The notes: generated from the letters alone by a model not told the origin. Shown: positions 19,328 to 27,779, counted from the first letter of the stretch. The stretch is 64,000 bases of DNA from Desulfoferula sp040751985 (GCA_040751985.1 JBFMFU010000066.1:1-64000), one strand, 5' to 3'. Numbers and translations: made by a program.

Positions 19328-19350
19328 CCCGGCCGCGGGCCGGGTTTTTT
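19328..19350 (+). terminator. Terminator-like hairpin in the dnaK leader
   Basis: CCCGGCC (19328-19334) and GGCCGGG (19338-19344) form a perfect 7-bp stem with a GCG loop, directly followed by TTTTTT (19345-19350). It lies between the putative promoter motif (19285-19313) and the dnaK start at 19423. It may be an attenuator, a 5'-end stabiliser, or the terminator of a short transcript. No alternative antiterminator pairing was worked out. Confidence 0.55.
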
Positions 19351-19422
19351 AGCTAAGCAAAACAATGAGATCGCACCCGCCCGCCAGGGCGGCCAAGCAT
19401 ATAACGCAGGAGGAACAGGCTA

Positions 19423-21342
19423 ATGGCTGGTAGCGAAAAGATTATTGGTATCGACCTGGGCACCACCAACAGCGTGGTGGCAGTCATGGAGGGGGGCGAG
19501 GCCAAGGTGATCACCAACGAGGAAGGCAGCCGTACCACGCCCAGCGTGGTAGCCTTCACGGACAAGGGTGAGCGCCTGGTGGGCGCCGCCGCCAAACGCC
19601 AGGCCGTGACCAACCCCACCAACACCGTTTACAGCATCAAGCGCTTCATGGGCCGGCGCTTCTCCGAGGTGGGCGCGGAGATCAAGCAGGTGCCCTACAA
19701 GGTGGTGGACACCGGCCAGGACCAGGTGAAGGTGGAGGCCCGGGGCAAGGAGTACTCCCCGCCGGAGATCAGCGCCCTGATCCTGGGCAAGCTCAAAAAG
19801 GCGGCCGAGGACTACCTGGGCGAGAAGGTCAGCGCGGCGGTGATCACCGTGCCGGCCTACTTCAACGACTCCCAGCGCCAGGCCACCAAGGACGCCGGCA
19901 AGATCGCCGGCCTGGACGTCAAGCGCATCATCAACGAACCCACGGCCGCGGCCCTGGCCTACGGCCTGGACAAGAAGAGCAACGAGACCATCGCCGTGTT
20001 CGACTTCGGCGGCGGCACCTTCGACATCTCCGTGCTGGAGGTGGGCGACGGCGTGGTGGAGGTCAAGTCCACCAACGGCGACACCCACCTGGGCGGCGAC
20101 AACCTGGACCAGCGCATCATCGACTGGCTGGTGGCCGAGTTCAAGAAGGACCAGGGCATCAACCTCTCCGGCGACCCCATGGCCATGCAGCGCCTGAAGG
20201 AGGCGGCCGAGAAGGCCAAGATGGAGCTGTCCAGCGCCGTGGAGACCGACATCAACCTGCCCTTCATCACCGCCGACGCGTCAGGGCCCAAGCACCTGAA
20301 CGTCAAGCTGTCGCGGGCCAAGTTCGAATCCCTGGTGGACGACGAGCTGGAGCGCACCCTGGGCCCCTGCAAGCAGGCCCTGGCCGACGCCGGCCTGGAC
20401 CCCAAGCAGGTGGACGAGGTGGTGCTAGTGGGCGGTTCCACCCGCATCCCCAAAGTCCAGGAGATGGTCAAGCAGTTCTTCGGCAAGGAGCCGCACAAGG
20501 GCGTGAACCCCGACGAGGTGGTGGCCGTGGGCGCGGCCATCCAGGGCGGCGTGCTGGCCGGCACGGTCAGCGACGTGCTGCTGCTGGACGTAACCCCTCT
20601 GTCGCTGGGCATCGAGACCCTGGGCGGGGTGATGACCAAGCTCATCGAGCGCAACACCACCATCCCCACCAAGAAGAGCGAGGTCTTCTCCACGGCGGCG
20701 GACAACCAGCCGGCGGTGGACATCCACGTGCTGCAGGGTGAGCGCGACTTCGCCAAGGACAACCGCACCCTGGGCAACTTCCAGCTCACCGGCATCCCCC
20801 CGGCGCCCCGCGGCATGCCCCAGATCGAGGTGACCTTCGACATCGACGCCAACGGCATCGTGCACGTCAGCGCCAAGGACCTGGCCACCGGCAAGGAGCA
20901 GTCCATCGAGATCAAGGCCAGCTCGGGGCTGAACGAGGACGAGATCGACAAGATGGTCACCGACGCCAAGCGCTTCGCCCATGAGGACCACGAGCGCCGC
21001 GCAGGGGTGGAGGCCAAGAACCGCCTGGATAGCCTCATCTACCAGACCGAGAAGCTGGTCAAGGAGAACGAGGCCAAGCTGGACGCGGGCACCAAGGGCA
21101 GCATGGACTCGGCCATCAGCGAGGCCAAGGCCGCCCTGGAGAGCAACGACCGGGCCCAGATGGAGGCGGCCTTCGAGAAGCTGCAGAACGCCTCCCACGG
21201 CATGGCCCAGAGCCTGTACCAGCAGCACGCCGGCCCGCCCGGCGGCGGCGCGGCCGGGCCCGGCGCCGGAGCCGGCGCGGGCGGCGGCCAGAAGAAGCCC
21301 AAGGACGAGGACGTGGTGGACGCGGAGTTCACCGAGCACTAG
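19423..21342 (+). CDS. dnaK: Chaperone DnaK (Hsp70)
   Basis: 639 residues. The nucleotide-binding domain starts IIGIDLGTTNSVVAVMEGGEA and shows FDFGGGTFDISVLEVGDG and VLVGGSTRIPKVQ. The linker VLLLDVTPLSLGIETLGGV leads to the substrate-binding domain (ERNTTIPTKKSEVFSTA). The lid is followed by a Gly/Ala/Pro-rich stretch and the C-terminal acidic end DEDVVDAEFTEH. The start has AGGAGG with good spacing. Neither grpE nor dnaJ is adjacent, so this dnaK is monocistronic, ending at its own terminator. Confidence 0.97.
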   Translation: MAGSEKIIGIDLGTTNSVVAVMEGGEAKVITNEEGSRTTPSVVAFTDKGERLVGAAAKRQAVTNPTNTVYSIKRFMGRRFSEVGAEIKQVPYKVVDTGQDQVKVEARGKEYSPPEISALILGKLKKAAEDYLGEKVSAAVITVPAYFNDSQRQATKDAGKIAGLDVKRIINEPTAAALAYGLDKKSNETIAVFDFGGGTFDISVLEVGDGVVEVKSTNGDTHLGGDNLDQRIIDWLVAEFKKDQGINLSGDPMAMQRLKEAAEKAKMELSSAVETDINLPFITADASGPKHLNVKLSRAKFESLVDDELERTLGPCKQALADAGLDPKQVDEVVLVGGSTRIPKVQEMVKQFFGKEPHKGVNPDEVVAVGAAIQGGVLAGTVSDVLLLDVTPLSLGIETLGGVMTKLIERNTTIPTKKSEVFSTAADNQPAVDIHVLQGERDFAKDNRTLGNFQLTGIPPAPRGMPQIEVTFDIDANGIVHVSAKDLATGKEQSIEIKASSGLNEDEIDKMVTDAKRFAHEDHERRAGVEAKNRLDSLIYQTEKLVKENEAKLDAGTKGSMDSAISEAKAALESNDRAQMEAAFEKLQNASHGMAQSLYQQHAGPPGGGAAGPGAGAGAGGGQKKPKDEDVVDAEFTEH

Positions 21343-21376
21343 GGCTGCAATTCCTCCCTCCCTTGCAAGCCCGAAG

Positions 21377-21411
21377 GCCGGCCTCCCCCCAGGGGGAGGC
21401 CGGCTTCTTTT
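21377..21411 (+). terminator. Intrinsic terminator of dnaK
   Basis: A 13-bp perfect stem (21377-21389 with 21392-21404) followed by TTCTTTT. The two-base loop means the top pair must open. Confidence 0.85.
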
Positions 21412-21438
21412 GCGCCCGCGGCGGCCGCCGCATATAAT
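21410..21438 (+). promoter_or_regulatory. Probable promoter of the DUF169 operon
   Basis: TTGCGC (21410-21415) and a perfect TATAAT (21433-21438) are 17 bases apart, starting where the dnaK terminator ends and 31 bases before the next start codon. Confidence 0.5.
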
Positions 21439-21468
21439 GGAGCCACCCCAGCCAGTAAGGAGTCGCCC

Positions 21469-22311
21469 ATGCAGCCTTCCCAGATCGCGGACCTGCCGGA
21501 GTTTCTCAAGACCCTGGGCTACGCCGAAAGCCCCCTGGGCGTCTTCTACAGCGACCAGCCGCCGGCCCAGGGCCTTTCGCCCGCGCCCCGGCCCGGCCTG
21601 CTGCCCACGCGGGAAAAGGAGCAGAAGGGCCAGGTGGACTGGCCCCAGGTGTTCGAGGGCTTCAACTGCGTGCTGGGCACCATCTGGCGGGCGCGGCGCA
21701 AAAAGACCGCGGCCTACTTCGACGCCGAGCGCTTCGGCTGTCCGGGCGGCGCCTTCTACCTGGGCTTCCTGGGGCCCCAGACCGACACCATCATCTACTA
21801 CGTCTCCACCGGGGTGCCCGGCCGCCTGGAGGGCGAGCGCTACTTCGACTCGTCCGAGGCCTGCCGCTGCTTCATGGAGACCATCGACCCCCTGCCGGCC
21901 CCGGCCCGCTACTGCATAGTCAAGCCCATCGAGCAGTTCGGGCCCGACGAGGAGCCGGACCTGGTGGCCTTTTTCTGCCGGCCGGAGACCCTGGCCGGGC
22001 TGCACCAGCTGGCCACCTTCGTCACCGGCGATCTGGAGGCGGTGCGCTCGCCCATGGGCGCGGCCTGCAGCAACCTCATCGCCTGGCCCTACCGCTACCT
22101 GGTGCAGGGCGAGCAGAAGGCGGTGCTGGGCGGCTGGGACCCCTCGGCGCGCAAGTTCTTCAAGACCGACGAGCTGAGCCTGACCGTGCCCTGGGAGATG
22201 TTCTCGCAGATGCTGACGCGCTGGCGTCAGTCCTTCCTGACCACCAAGACCTGGGCCACGGTGCAGAAGAAGATCGCCCGCTCGGCCCGCACCTGGGGCG
22301 AGGAGGCCTGA
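21469..22311 (+). CDS. DUF169 family protein
   Basis: 280 residues. The overall pattern, with LGVFYSDQPP near the N-terminus, GFNCVLGTIWRARRKKTAAYFDAERFGCPGGAFYLGF, GRLEGERYFDS and MGAACSNLIAWPYRY, matches the DUF169 (COG2043) family, which is common in anaerobes and methanogens. Conserved Cys residues (FNCVLG, GCPGG, ACSN) suggest a metal or redox role, but no activity is established. GTAAGGAG precedes the ATG. The next gene starts 2 bases after the stop, so the two are co-transcribed. Confidence 0.75.
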   Translation: MQPSQIADLPEFLKTLGYAESPLGVFYSDQPPAQGLSPAPRPGLLPTREKEQKGQVDWPQVFEGFNCVLGTIWRARRKKTAAYFDAERFGCPGGAFYLGFLGPQTDTIIYYVSTGVPGRLEGERYFDSSEACRCFMETIDPLPAPARYCIVKPIEQFGPDEEPDLVAFFCRPETLAGLHQLATFVTGDLEAVRSPMGAACSNLIAWPYRYLVQGEQKAVLGGWDPSARKFFKTDELSLTVPWEMFSQMLTRWRQSFLTTKTWATVQKKIARSARTWGEEA

Positions 22312-22313
22312 GC

Positions 22314-22829
22314 ATGCACCTGGGCGCGCTGGAGGACCTGCCGCGGGAGCAGCTGCGCAGCTACCTGGAGTTCCTGCTGCACAACTACCGGGTGATGGAC
22401 GCCTTCTGGTTCATCAACATCGAGCAGAAGTATGGGATGGAGGAGGCCTGCCGCTTCAACGAGCAGGTCTGGGGCCAGGTGGGCCGCCTGGCCGCCCGGG
22501 ACCTGAAGCAGCGCTTCGGCATCACGCGTGGCGGCCTGGAGGGCTTTGCCCAGGCCCTGCGCCTGTTTCCCTGGGCCATCATGGTGGGCTATCAGTATGT
22601 TCCGGGAGAGAACGAGCTGCTGATCCAGGTGCCCTCCTGTGCCTCCCAGGAGGGCCGGCTCAAGCGCGGCCTGGGCGAGTACCCCTGCCAGGGCATGCAC
22701 CGGGCCGAGTTCGAGGCCTTTGCCCGGGAGATAGACCCGCGCATCCGGGTAGAGTGCCTCTTCGCCCCGCCCGACCCGCATCCGCCGGACATGCACTGCC
22801 GCTGGCGCTTCAGGTTGGCCGAAGAATAG
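22314..22829 (+). CDS. DUF6125-like protein, unknown function
   Basis: 171 residues. It starts with a helical DUF6125-like pattern (YLEFLLHNYRVMDAFWFINIEQKYGMEEACRFNEQVWGQVG) and ends with Cys-containing beta segments (QVPSCASQEGRLKRGLGEYPCQGMHRAEFEAFA, then VECLFAPPDPHPPDMHCRWRF). The arrangement CPxxQxxR ... PC ... C ... APPDPHP ... C is one I associate with DUF6125-type proteins, and the four Cys could bind metal. Tight coupling to the DUF169 gene (2-base gap) suggests joint function. Confidence 0.6.
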   Translation: MHLGALEDLPREQLRSYLEFLLHNYRVMDAFWFINIEQKYGMEEACRFNEQVWGQVGRLAARDLKQRFGITRGGLEGFAQALRLFPWAIMVGYQYVPGENELLIQVPSCASQEGRLKRGLGEYPCQGMHRAEFEAFAREIDPRIRVECLFAPPDPHPPDMHCRWRFRLAEE

Positions 22830-22833
22830 CCAT

Positions 22834-22861
22834 AAAAAAGAGCCGGCGCCCCGAGGCCGGC
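22834..22861 (-). terminator. Intrinsic terminator of the UspA operon
   Basis: On the minus strand GCCGGC (22861-22856) pairs with GCCGGC (22847-22842), followed by TCTTTTTT. It lies between two convergent genes. The plus-strand reading lacks a T-run. Confidence 0.8.
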
Positions 22862-22884
22862 CCATCGCTTGTCGGAAAGCGGGC

Positions 22885-23823
22885 TCAGCCCACGATCCAC
22901 ACCGCCACGTCGGCGCCGCGGGACATCACCCGGTCGCTGACGTGCCCCAAGAAGAAGGATTTGTTCTCGCCGCGCCGGCCCAGGACCACGGTGCCGTAGT
23001 CGCCCTGGCGCACCTCGTCCAGGATGGCCCCGGCTACCCCCAGGCCGCCCTCTTTGGTCTTGGTCTCGATCTGCTCGGGCGCCAGGCCGCTGTCCATGAG
23101 AATCTTGTGGGCCCGGGCGTAGAAGTCGTCCATGCAGCGGGCCTGGGCGTGCATGATGTCCTGCTCGATGCCCTCGGCCAGCTCCTTGTTGTCGAAGTCC
23201 AGGGTGCAGTAGTCGCCCAGGGTGGCGCCCACGTGGAACAGGGTGATGCGGCACTCGGGGTTCTCGCCCAGCATGAAGGCCATGTGGTCCACGGCCTTGA
23301 GCGAGCCCTCGGAGCCGTCCACCGCGCAGAGCACCTTGAGGCTGGTCACCTGGCCGCCCACCACCCACACCGGCAGGCGCTCGGCGTGCTGCACCACCTT
23401 GTTGGTCACGCTGCCCACGAACATCTCCTGGGTCTTGGAAAGCCCCCGGCGGCCCAGCACCACCGCGTCGTACATGCCGTGCTCGGCCTCGAAGAGGATG
23501 TCCCGGGCCGCGTCGCTGGCGCGCGGGCTGGCCTTCAGCTCCACCTGCTCCGCCTCCAGGCCATGGCGCTGCAGGCGCCCGGCGCAGTGGTCCAGCACCT
23601 TCTGGGCCCCCTGGCGGTTCTTGGTCTCCAGCGCCTGCAGGCGCTTGAAGGCGGCGGTGTCGCTCTGGCTGTCCCGGCGCAGGAAGGGCGGCACCGGGTT
23701 CATGACGTGGAACAGGGTGACCCTCAGCTCCCGGATCATGGCCCCTTCCATGAGCCCCACGTAGTCCACGGCCCGGTCCGAGGCCGGGGAGCCGTCCACC
23801 GCGATGAGAAGCTTCTTTTCCAT
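22885..23823 (-). CDS. Tandem universal stress protein (two UspA domains)
   Basis: 312 residues from the ATG at 23823 (GGGAGAG upstream). Two UspA folds follow each other: domain 1 from KKLLIAVDGSPASDRAVDYV to VVLGRRGLSKTQEMFVGSVTNKVVQHAERLPVWVV, and domain 2 from VLCAVDGSEGSLKAVDHM to VVLGRRGENKSFFLGHVSDRVMSRGADVAVWIVG. Both have the G-2x-G-9x-(S/T)-like ATP-binding pattern in altered form (GRRGLSKTQEMFVGSVT; GRRGENKSFFLGHVS). Such proteins bind ATP and respond to stress or energy limitation. It is downstream of two hypothetical genes in the same direction. Confidence 0.85.
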   Translation of the reverse strand: MEKKLLIAVDGSPASDRAVDYVGLMEGAMIRELRVTLFHVMNPVPPFLRRDSQSDTAAFKRLQALETKNRQGAQKVLDHCAGRLQRHGLEAEQVELKASPRASDAARDILFEAEHGMYDAVVLGRRGLSKTQEMFVGSVTNKVVQHAERLPVWVVGGQVTSLKVLCAVDGSEGSLKAVDHMAFMLGENPECRITLFHVGATLGDYCTLDFDNKELAEGIEQDIMHAQARCMDDFYARAHKILMDSGLAPEQIETKTKEGGLGVAGAILDEVRQGDYGTVVLGRRGENKSFFLGHVSDRVMSRGADVAVWIVG

Positions 23824-23840
23824 GTCCGCTCTCCCTGGCC

Positions 23841-24077
23841 TCAGGTCCCGCCCATCAAGAGGGCATTCAGGCGCGCCTTGAGGTGCTGGGCCTGGGTGGC
23901 CAGCATCATCCTGCGCTGCTTGGCTTGGTGTATGGCCGCGGCCAGGCCGCTCTGGCCCGCGGCCTCCTGCTCCATGAGCTGGCGGATGCGGCTCTGGCAC
24001 AGGGCCTGCTCCTGGGCCAGGCCGGCGATCTCCCGCTCCAGGCGGGCCGCCTCCAGCATGGGGTCGTCCTGGCTCAC
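23841..24077 (-). CDS. Small coiled-coil protein
   Basis: 78 residues, almost entirely helical with heptad-like repeats (LEREIAGLAQEQALCQSRIRQLMEQEA ... AKQRRMMLATQAQHLKARLNALL). Start overlaps the stop of the upstream secreted gene by 4 bases (ATGA), which supports that it is real. No family recognised. Confidence 0.55.
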   Translation of the reverse strand: MSQDDPMLEAARLEREIAGLAQEQALCQSRIRQLMEQEAAGQSGLAAAIHQAKQRRMMLATQAQHLKARLNALLMGGT

Positions 24078-24658
24078 GGCTTGTGGTCCTCTGCCGCCTG
24101 GCCGGCCTTCACCGGACAGCCCTCCGGTCCGCCCGGCTCCAGGCCCCGCAGGTGGGCGTCCAGGCAGTCCAGCAGCGTCACCAGGTCGTAAGGGTTTTTA
24201 ATCTCGTCCTTTTTCTGCTCGGCCACCCGGTCCCGCCAGTCAAAGTCCAGGTAGATGAGGCCGGTGAGCCCCCGCCGCCACTCGACTTCGAACCCCGGCC
24301 GCCGGGCCGCGGCCAGGCGGGCCCGAGCCCGCTGCATGGCCGCGTAAAGCCTTTGCCGCCCCTGGGCCAGGACTGCGGCGTCGGCCGGAGGCGTGCGGGC
24401 CAGGTCCCGGATGGCCTCCTCTACGCCCTGGAAATAGGGCTCCAGCTCCTGGGCGTAATAGTATAGCCGAAGCCGCTGCAGGTAAGAAAGCTGGCGGCCC
24501 TGGCGCACCAGCTCATCCCGGCGCAGGCGGCCGGCGCGCACTCCCTGGCTGATCTCCTGCTCCCCGGCAATGGGCGGCGGGGCCTGGGTCTGGGCCGGGG
24601 CAACGGAGGCGGCGGCCAAGAGGGCCGCCAGGCACAGGGCTAAAGGGCGCGCGAACAT
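24074..24658 (-). CDS. Secreted hypothetical protein
   Basis: 194 residues with a signal peptide (FARPLALCLAALLAAASVAPAQ) and a mostly helical mature part (LQRLRLYYYAQELEPYFQGVEEAIRDLA). Basic residues are frequent. A single Cys pair (LLDCLDAHL ... PEGCPV) may form a disulfide. It heads a three-gene unit with the coiled-coil and UspA genes. No family recognised. Confidence 0.55.
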   Translation of the reverse strand: MFARPLALCLAALLAAASVAPAQTQAPPPIAGEQEISQGVRAGRLRRDELVRQGRQLSYLQRLRLYYYAQELEPYFQGVEEAIRDLARTPPADAAVLAQGRQRLYAAMQRARARLAAARRPGFEVEWRRGLTGLIYLDFDWRDRVAEQKKDEIKNPYDLVTLLDCLDAHLRGLEPGGPEGCPVKAGQAAEDHKP

Positions 24659-24865
24659 AGTTAAGAGTTTAAGGCTCTGCCCCGGCCCGGCGAAACCCTT
24701 TTCTGACCGAGGCCTTGGGCGGGTACGGCTAAAAATTTATTTGCGGCTTAACTAGGTTATAGCTACATTGTAACGGCTGATTATTGTAAACCCTGGGCAA
24801 ATGGGCTATAAGGACTCGACCACCGTTCCGCCCTTGGTGCGAGCCAGCCTTGGCCAGGAGGGGAC

Positions 24866-26017
24866 ATGCTTTTTTTGAACCAGAGCCAGAGCGAGTTCCG
24901 GCAGTTCATGCGGGACCTGGTGGCCAGGGAGATCGCGCCCATCGCCCAGCACATCGAGGCTCACAGCGCCTTCCCCCAGGAGGCCTACGAGGCCTTCGCC
25001 CGCCAGAAGCTCTTCTGCCTGGCCATGCCCAAGGAGTACGGCGGCCGCGGGGCCGACGCCACCAGCCTGGCCCTGATGGTGGAGACCATCGCCACCGCCA
25101 GTCCCAGCGCGGCGCTCTTGGTGTTTCCCTCCAACGCGGTGCTCAGGACCATCGCCATCACCGGCAGCCGGGAGCAGAAGAAGCGCCTGTTCGCCGAGCT
25201 AAAGAGCGGGGACAAGCCCCTGGCCTTTTGCCTGACCGAGCCGGACTACGGCTCGGACGCGGCCAGCATCCAGACCAAGGCCGAGCCGGTGGAGGGCGGC
25301 TACGTCCTCAGCGGCAGCAAGTCCTTCATTACCCTGGGCCCGCACGCCCGCTACTATATGACCTTCGCCCGCACCGGCCCCGGCCCCAAGGCCGGCGGCA
25401 TCAGCGCCTTTTTGGTGGACCGCCAGGCGCCGGGGCTTTCCTTCGGCCACATGGAAAAGAAGATGGGCCTGCACGGCTCCATCACCAGCCAGATGTTTTT
25501 GGACAAGGTCTTCGTGCCCGCGGACATGCGCCTGTGGGGCGAGGGCGAGGGCTGGCGGGTGTTGGCCGACGTGGCCAACCCCATGCGGGTCTGGGGCGCG
25601 GCCGCCATGGCCCTGGGCACTGCCCAGGGGGTGCTGCAGGTCAGCGTCAAGCACGCCACCGCCCGGCGGCTTTTCAACCAGCAGGCGGTGGCCTTCGCCC
25701 TGGCCGAAATGGAGATGCAGACCGAGGCCTGCCGCAGCCTGATCTACCGGGTCTGCGGCCTGGTGGACGAGCACGCGGCCTCGGCCCGCCAGATCGAGTC
25801 CATGGTATCCATGGCCAAGTGCTTCGCCAGCGACACGGCCATGAGGGTGGCCGACCTGGCCACCACGGTGCTGGGCACCGAGATGGCCCGCGCCGAGCAC
25901 CCGGCGGCCCAGTTGTTCCGGGTGGCCAAGGGCATCCAGATCTTCGACGGCTCCAACCAGATTCAGCGCCTGATCATCGCCCGCAACCTGGCCAACCCCG
26001 AGAAGGAGAAGTATTAG
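24866..26017 (+). CDS. Acyl-CoA dehydrogenase with Asp at the catalytic-base position
   Basis: 383 residues. The flavin domain pattern is clear: FCLTEPDYGSDAASIQTKAEP, GYVLSGSKSFITLG, a middle beta domain, and the C-terminal helical domain ending KGIQIFDGSNQIQRLIIARNLANPEK. In most family members that last motif is IYEGTxQIQR with Glu as base; here it is FDGSN, so Asp replaces Glu. Such a change is reported for some alicyclic acyl-CoA dehydrogenases, as I recall. CCAGGAGGGG precedes the ATG. It starts a cluster with glutaryl-CoA dehydrogenase and GcdA, which points to degradation of aromatic or alicyclic acids through glutaryl-CoA. Electron acceptor (ETF) genes are not in the window. Confidence 0.85.
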   Translation: MLFLNQSQSEFRQFMRDLVAREIAPIAQHIEAHSAFPQEAYEAFARQKLFCLAMPKEYGGRGADATSLALMVETIATASPSAALLVFPSNAVLRTIAITGSREQKKRLFAELKSGDKPLAFCLTEPDYGSDAASIQTKAEPVEGGYVLSGSKSFITLGPHARYYMTFARTGPGPKAGGISAFLVDRQAPGLSFGHMEKKMGLHGSITSQMFLDKVFVPADMRLWGEGEGWRVLADVANPMRVWGAAAMALGTAQGVLQVSVKHATARRLFNQQAVAFALAEMEMQTEACRSLIYRVCGLVDEHAASARQIESMVSMAKCFASDTAMRVADLATTVLGTEMARAEHPAAQLFRVAKGIQIFDGSNQIQRLIIARNLANPEKEKY

Positions 26018-26097
26018 CCGCCCCGCTGGCGGGGAGCCTTGGATAACAAAAAAATCGGGGAGGGCGTCTCCCCTCACCAGACATGGAGGACACGGCA

Positions 26098-27273
26098 ATG
26101 GATTTCAATCTCAGTGAAGAGCTGACGATGCTCCGGGACATGGTCCGGGACTTCGCGGCCGAGAAGATAGCCCCCTTCGCCGACGAATGGGACGAGAAGC
26201 ACTACTTCCCTTACGAGGAGGTGCTCAAGCCCATGGGCGAGCTGGGCCTGTTCGGCACCGTGCTGCCCGAGCAATACGGCGGCAACGAGATGGGCTGGCT
26301 GGCGGCCATGATCATCACCGAGGAGATAGCCCGCGCCTCCTCCAGCCTGCGGGTGCAGGTGAACATGAACACCCTGGGCTGCGCCTTCACCATCTACCGC
26401 TACGGCACCCAGGCGGCCAAGGACAAGTACATCGCCAAGCTAGTCAGCGCCGAGTACATGGGCGGCTTCGGCATCACCGAGCCCAACGCGGGCAGCGACG
26501 TGATGAGTCTGAAGACCACGGCCGAGGACAAGGGCGACCACTTCCTGATCAACGGCTCCAAGACCTGGATCAGCAACGCCTCCCTGGCCAACTGCGTGAT
26601 CATCTACGCCTATGTGCCCGTGGGCGACAAGCGCAAGCTCTCGGCCTTCGTGGTGGAGCTGCGCCAGGCGGACGGCTCCCCGGCCGCGGGCGTGAGCGTG
26701 ACGGACCTGGACAAGATGGGTTCGCGCTCCAGCCCCACCGGCGAGATCTACCTGGACAACGTGAAGGTGCCCAAGGAGAACCTGCTGGGCGAGATCGGCG
26801 ACGGCGCCAAGATCGTCTTCGGCTCCCTGAACCAGACCCGCCTGTCAGCGGCGGCCGGCGGCGTGGGCCTGGCCCAGGCCTGCCTGGACGAGGCCGTCAA
26901 GTACGCCAGGGAGCGCGAGCAGTTCGGCAAGCCCATCGCCGAGTTCCAGATGATCCAGGACCAGGTGGCCCAGATGGCCATCGAGATCGAGTGCGCCCGG
27001 CTGCTGGTGTACAAGGCGGCGATCCAGAAGGACGAAGGGATGCTAGGCAACACCCTGGAGGTGGCCATGGCCAAGTGGAAGGCCGGCGAGGTGGCCACCA
27101 TGTGCGCCACCACGGCCATGCGCATCCTGGGCGCCTACGGCTACAGCACCGAGTACCCGGTGGCCCGCTACTACCGCGACGCGCCTACTTACTTCATGGT
27201 GGAGGGCAGCGCCAACATCTGCAAGTGGATCGTGGCCCTGGACACCCTGGGTCTCAGGAAGGCGAACCGCTAA
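26098..27273 (+). CDS. Glutaryl-CoA dehydrogenase, probably non-decarboxylating
   Basis: The in-frame ATG at 26098 (MDFNLSEELTMLRDMV) gives 391 residues; an upstream ATG at 26083 is less likely. From memory the protein is close to the non-decarboxylating glutaryl-CoA dehydrogenase of Desulfococcus multivorans: GFGITEPNAGSDVMSLKTTAEDKGDHFLINGSKTWISNA, FGSLNQTRLSAAAGGVGLAQACLDEA, and GAYGYSTEYPVARYYRDAPTYFMVEGSANICKWI with the catalytic Glu in MVEGSAN. That enzyme oxidises glutaryl-CoA to glutaconyl-CoA without losing CO2. The gcdA gene downstream encodes the decarboxylase that would complete the step to crotonyl-CoA. Confidence 0.85.
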   Translation: MDFNLSEELTMLRDMVRDFAAEKIAPFADEWDEKHYFPYEEVLKPMGELGLFGTVLPEQYGGNEMGWLAAMIITEEIARASSSLRVQVNMNTLGCAFTIYRYGTQAAKDKYIAKLVSAEYMGGFGITEPNAGSDVMSLKTTAEDKGDHFLINGSKTWISNASLANCVIIYAYVPVGDKRKLSAFVVELRQADGSPAAGVSVTDLDKMGSRSSPTGEIYLDNVKVPKENLLGEIGDGAKIVFGSLNQTRLSAAAGGVGLAQACLDEAVKYAREREQFGKPIAEFQMIQDQVAQMAIEIECARLLVYKAAIQKDEGMLGNTLEVAMAKWKAGEVATMCATTAMRILGAYGYSTEYPVARYYRDAPTYFMVEGSANICKWIVALDTLGLRKANR

Positions 27274-27328
27274 GGCGGCTCGCTGGCCGGATAAGCAGAA
27301 CCTGGCCGGAGAGGGGCACTACACCGAT

Positions 27329-27477
27329 GGCAGAGATTGCTTCGCTGCGCTCGCAACGACAAAAGGGGCTGTTTTGGAAGGGAAGTACCTGGACAAGGTC
27401 CTGGCAAGGATTGCAAGGCAGGTCCGCAAAGAAGCAGGTGTCGTTGCGAGGAGCGTAGCGACGAAGCAATCTCTGCC
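27329..27477. repeat. Palindromic repeat pair, left flank of the GIY-YIG gene
   Basis: Bases 27329-27360 (starting GGCAGAGATTGCTTCG) and 27440-27477 are inverted copies: the outer 16 bases are identical and the inner part (GCTC..CGCAACGAC) differs by short deletions. This is the widespread GTCATTGCGAGGAGC...GAAGCAATCTC type of dispersed bacterial repeat, whose translation gives the tell-tale RCEERSDEAI. The 79 bases between the arms have no gene. The unit sits in the glutaryl-CoA cluster, 8 bases before a nuclease gene. Confidence 0.75.
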
Positions 27478-27485
27478 CGCAGAAG

Positions 27486-27779
27486 ATGGCGGCGAATAAA
27501 CAATATTGGGTCTACATCCTGACCAACAAGGGAAACAGGGTCCTCTACACGGGCCTCACCGGCGATTTGACCAGAAGGCTGGCCGAGCACAGACAAGGGC
27601 TGAGCAGGTTCACGGCCAAGTACAACCTGACCAAGCTGGTCCACGCTGAGCCTTTCGAGGATATAAACCAAGCTCTGGCCCGCGAGAAACAGATCAAGGG
27701 CGGCTCGCGGCAGAAAAAGATCGAGTTGATAAGAGGCATAAACCCTTACTGGCGAGATTTGAGCGAAGACCTATGCTGA
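27486..27779 (+). CDS. GIY-YIG endonuclease-like protein (UPF0213/YhbQ-type)
   Basis: 97 residues. The nuclease motif appears as YWVYILTNKGNRVLYTGLTGDLTRRLAEH, with the catalytic Arg in RRLAEHR and the metal-binding Glu in AREKQIKGGSRQKKIELI. It is a single-domain protein of standard length. The start lies 8 bases after the palindromic repeat, with only a weak GCAGAAG as ribosome-binding site. A further copy of the repeat follows the gene. The family cuts DNA or branched DNA in other contexts; here the flanking repeats suggest the gene and repeats form a mobile unit (inference). Confidence 0.85.
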   Translation: MAANKQYWVYILTNKGNRVLYTGLTGDLTRRLAEHRQGLSRFTAKYNLTKLVHAEPFEDINQALAREKQIKGGSRQKKIELIRGINPYWRDLSEDLC

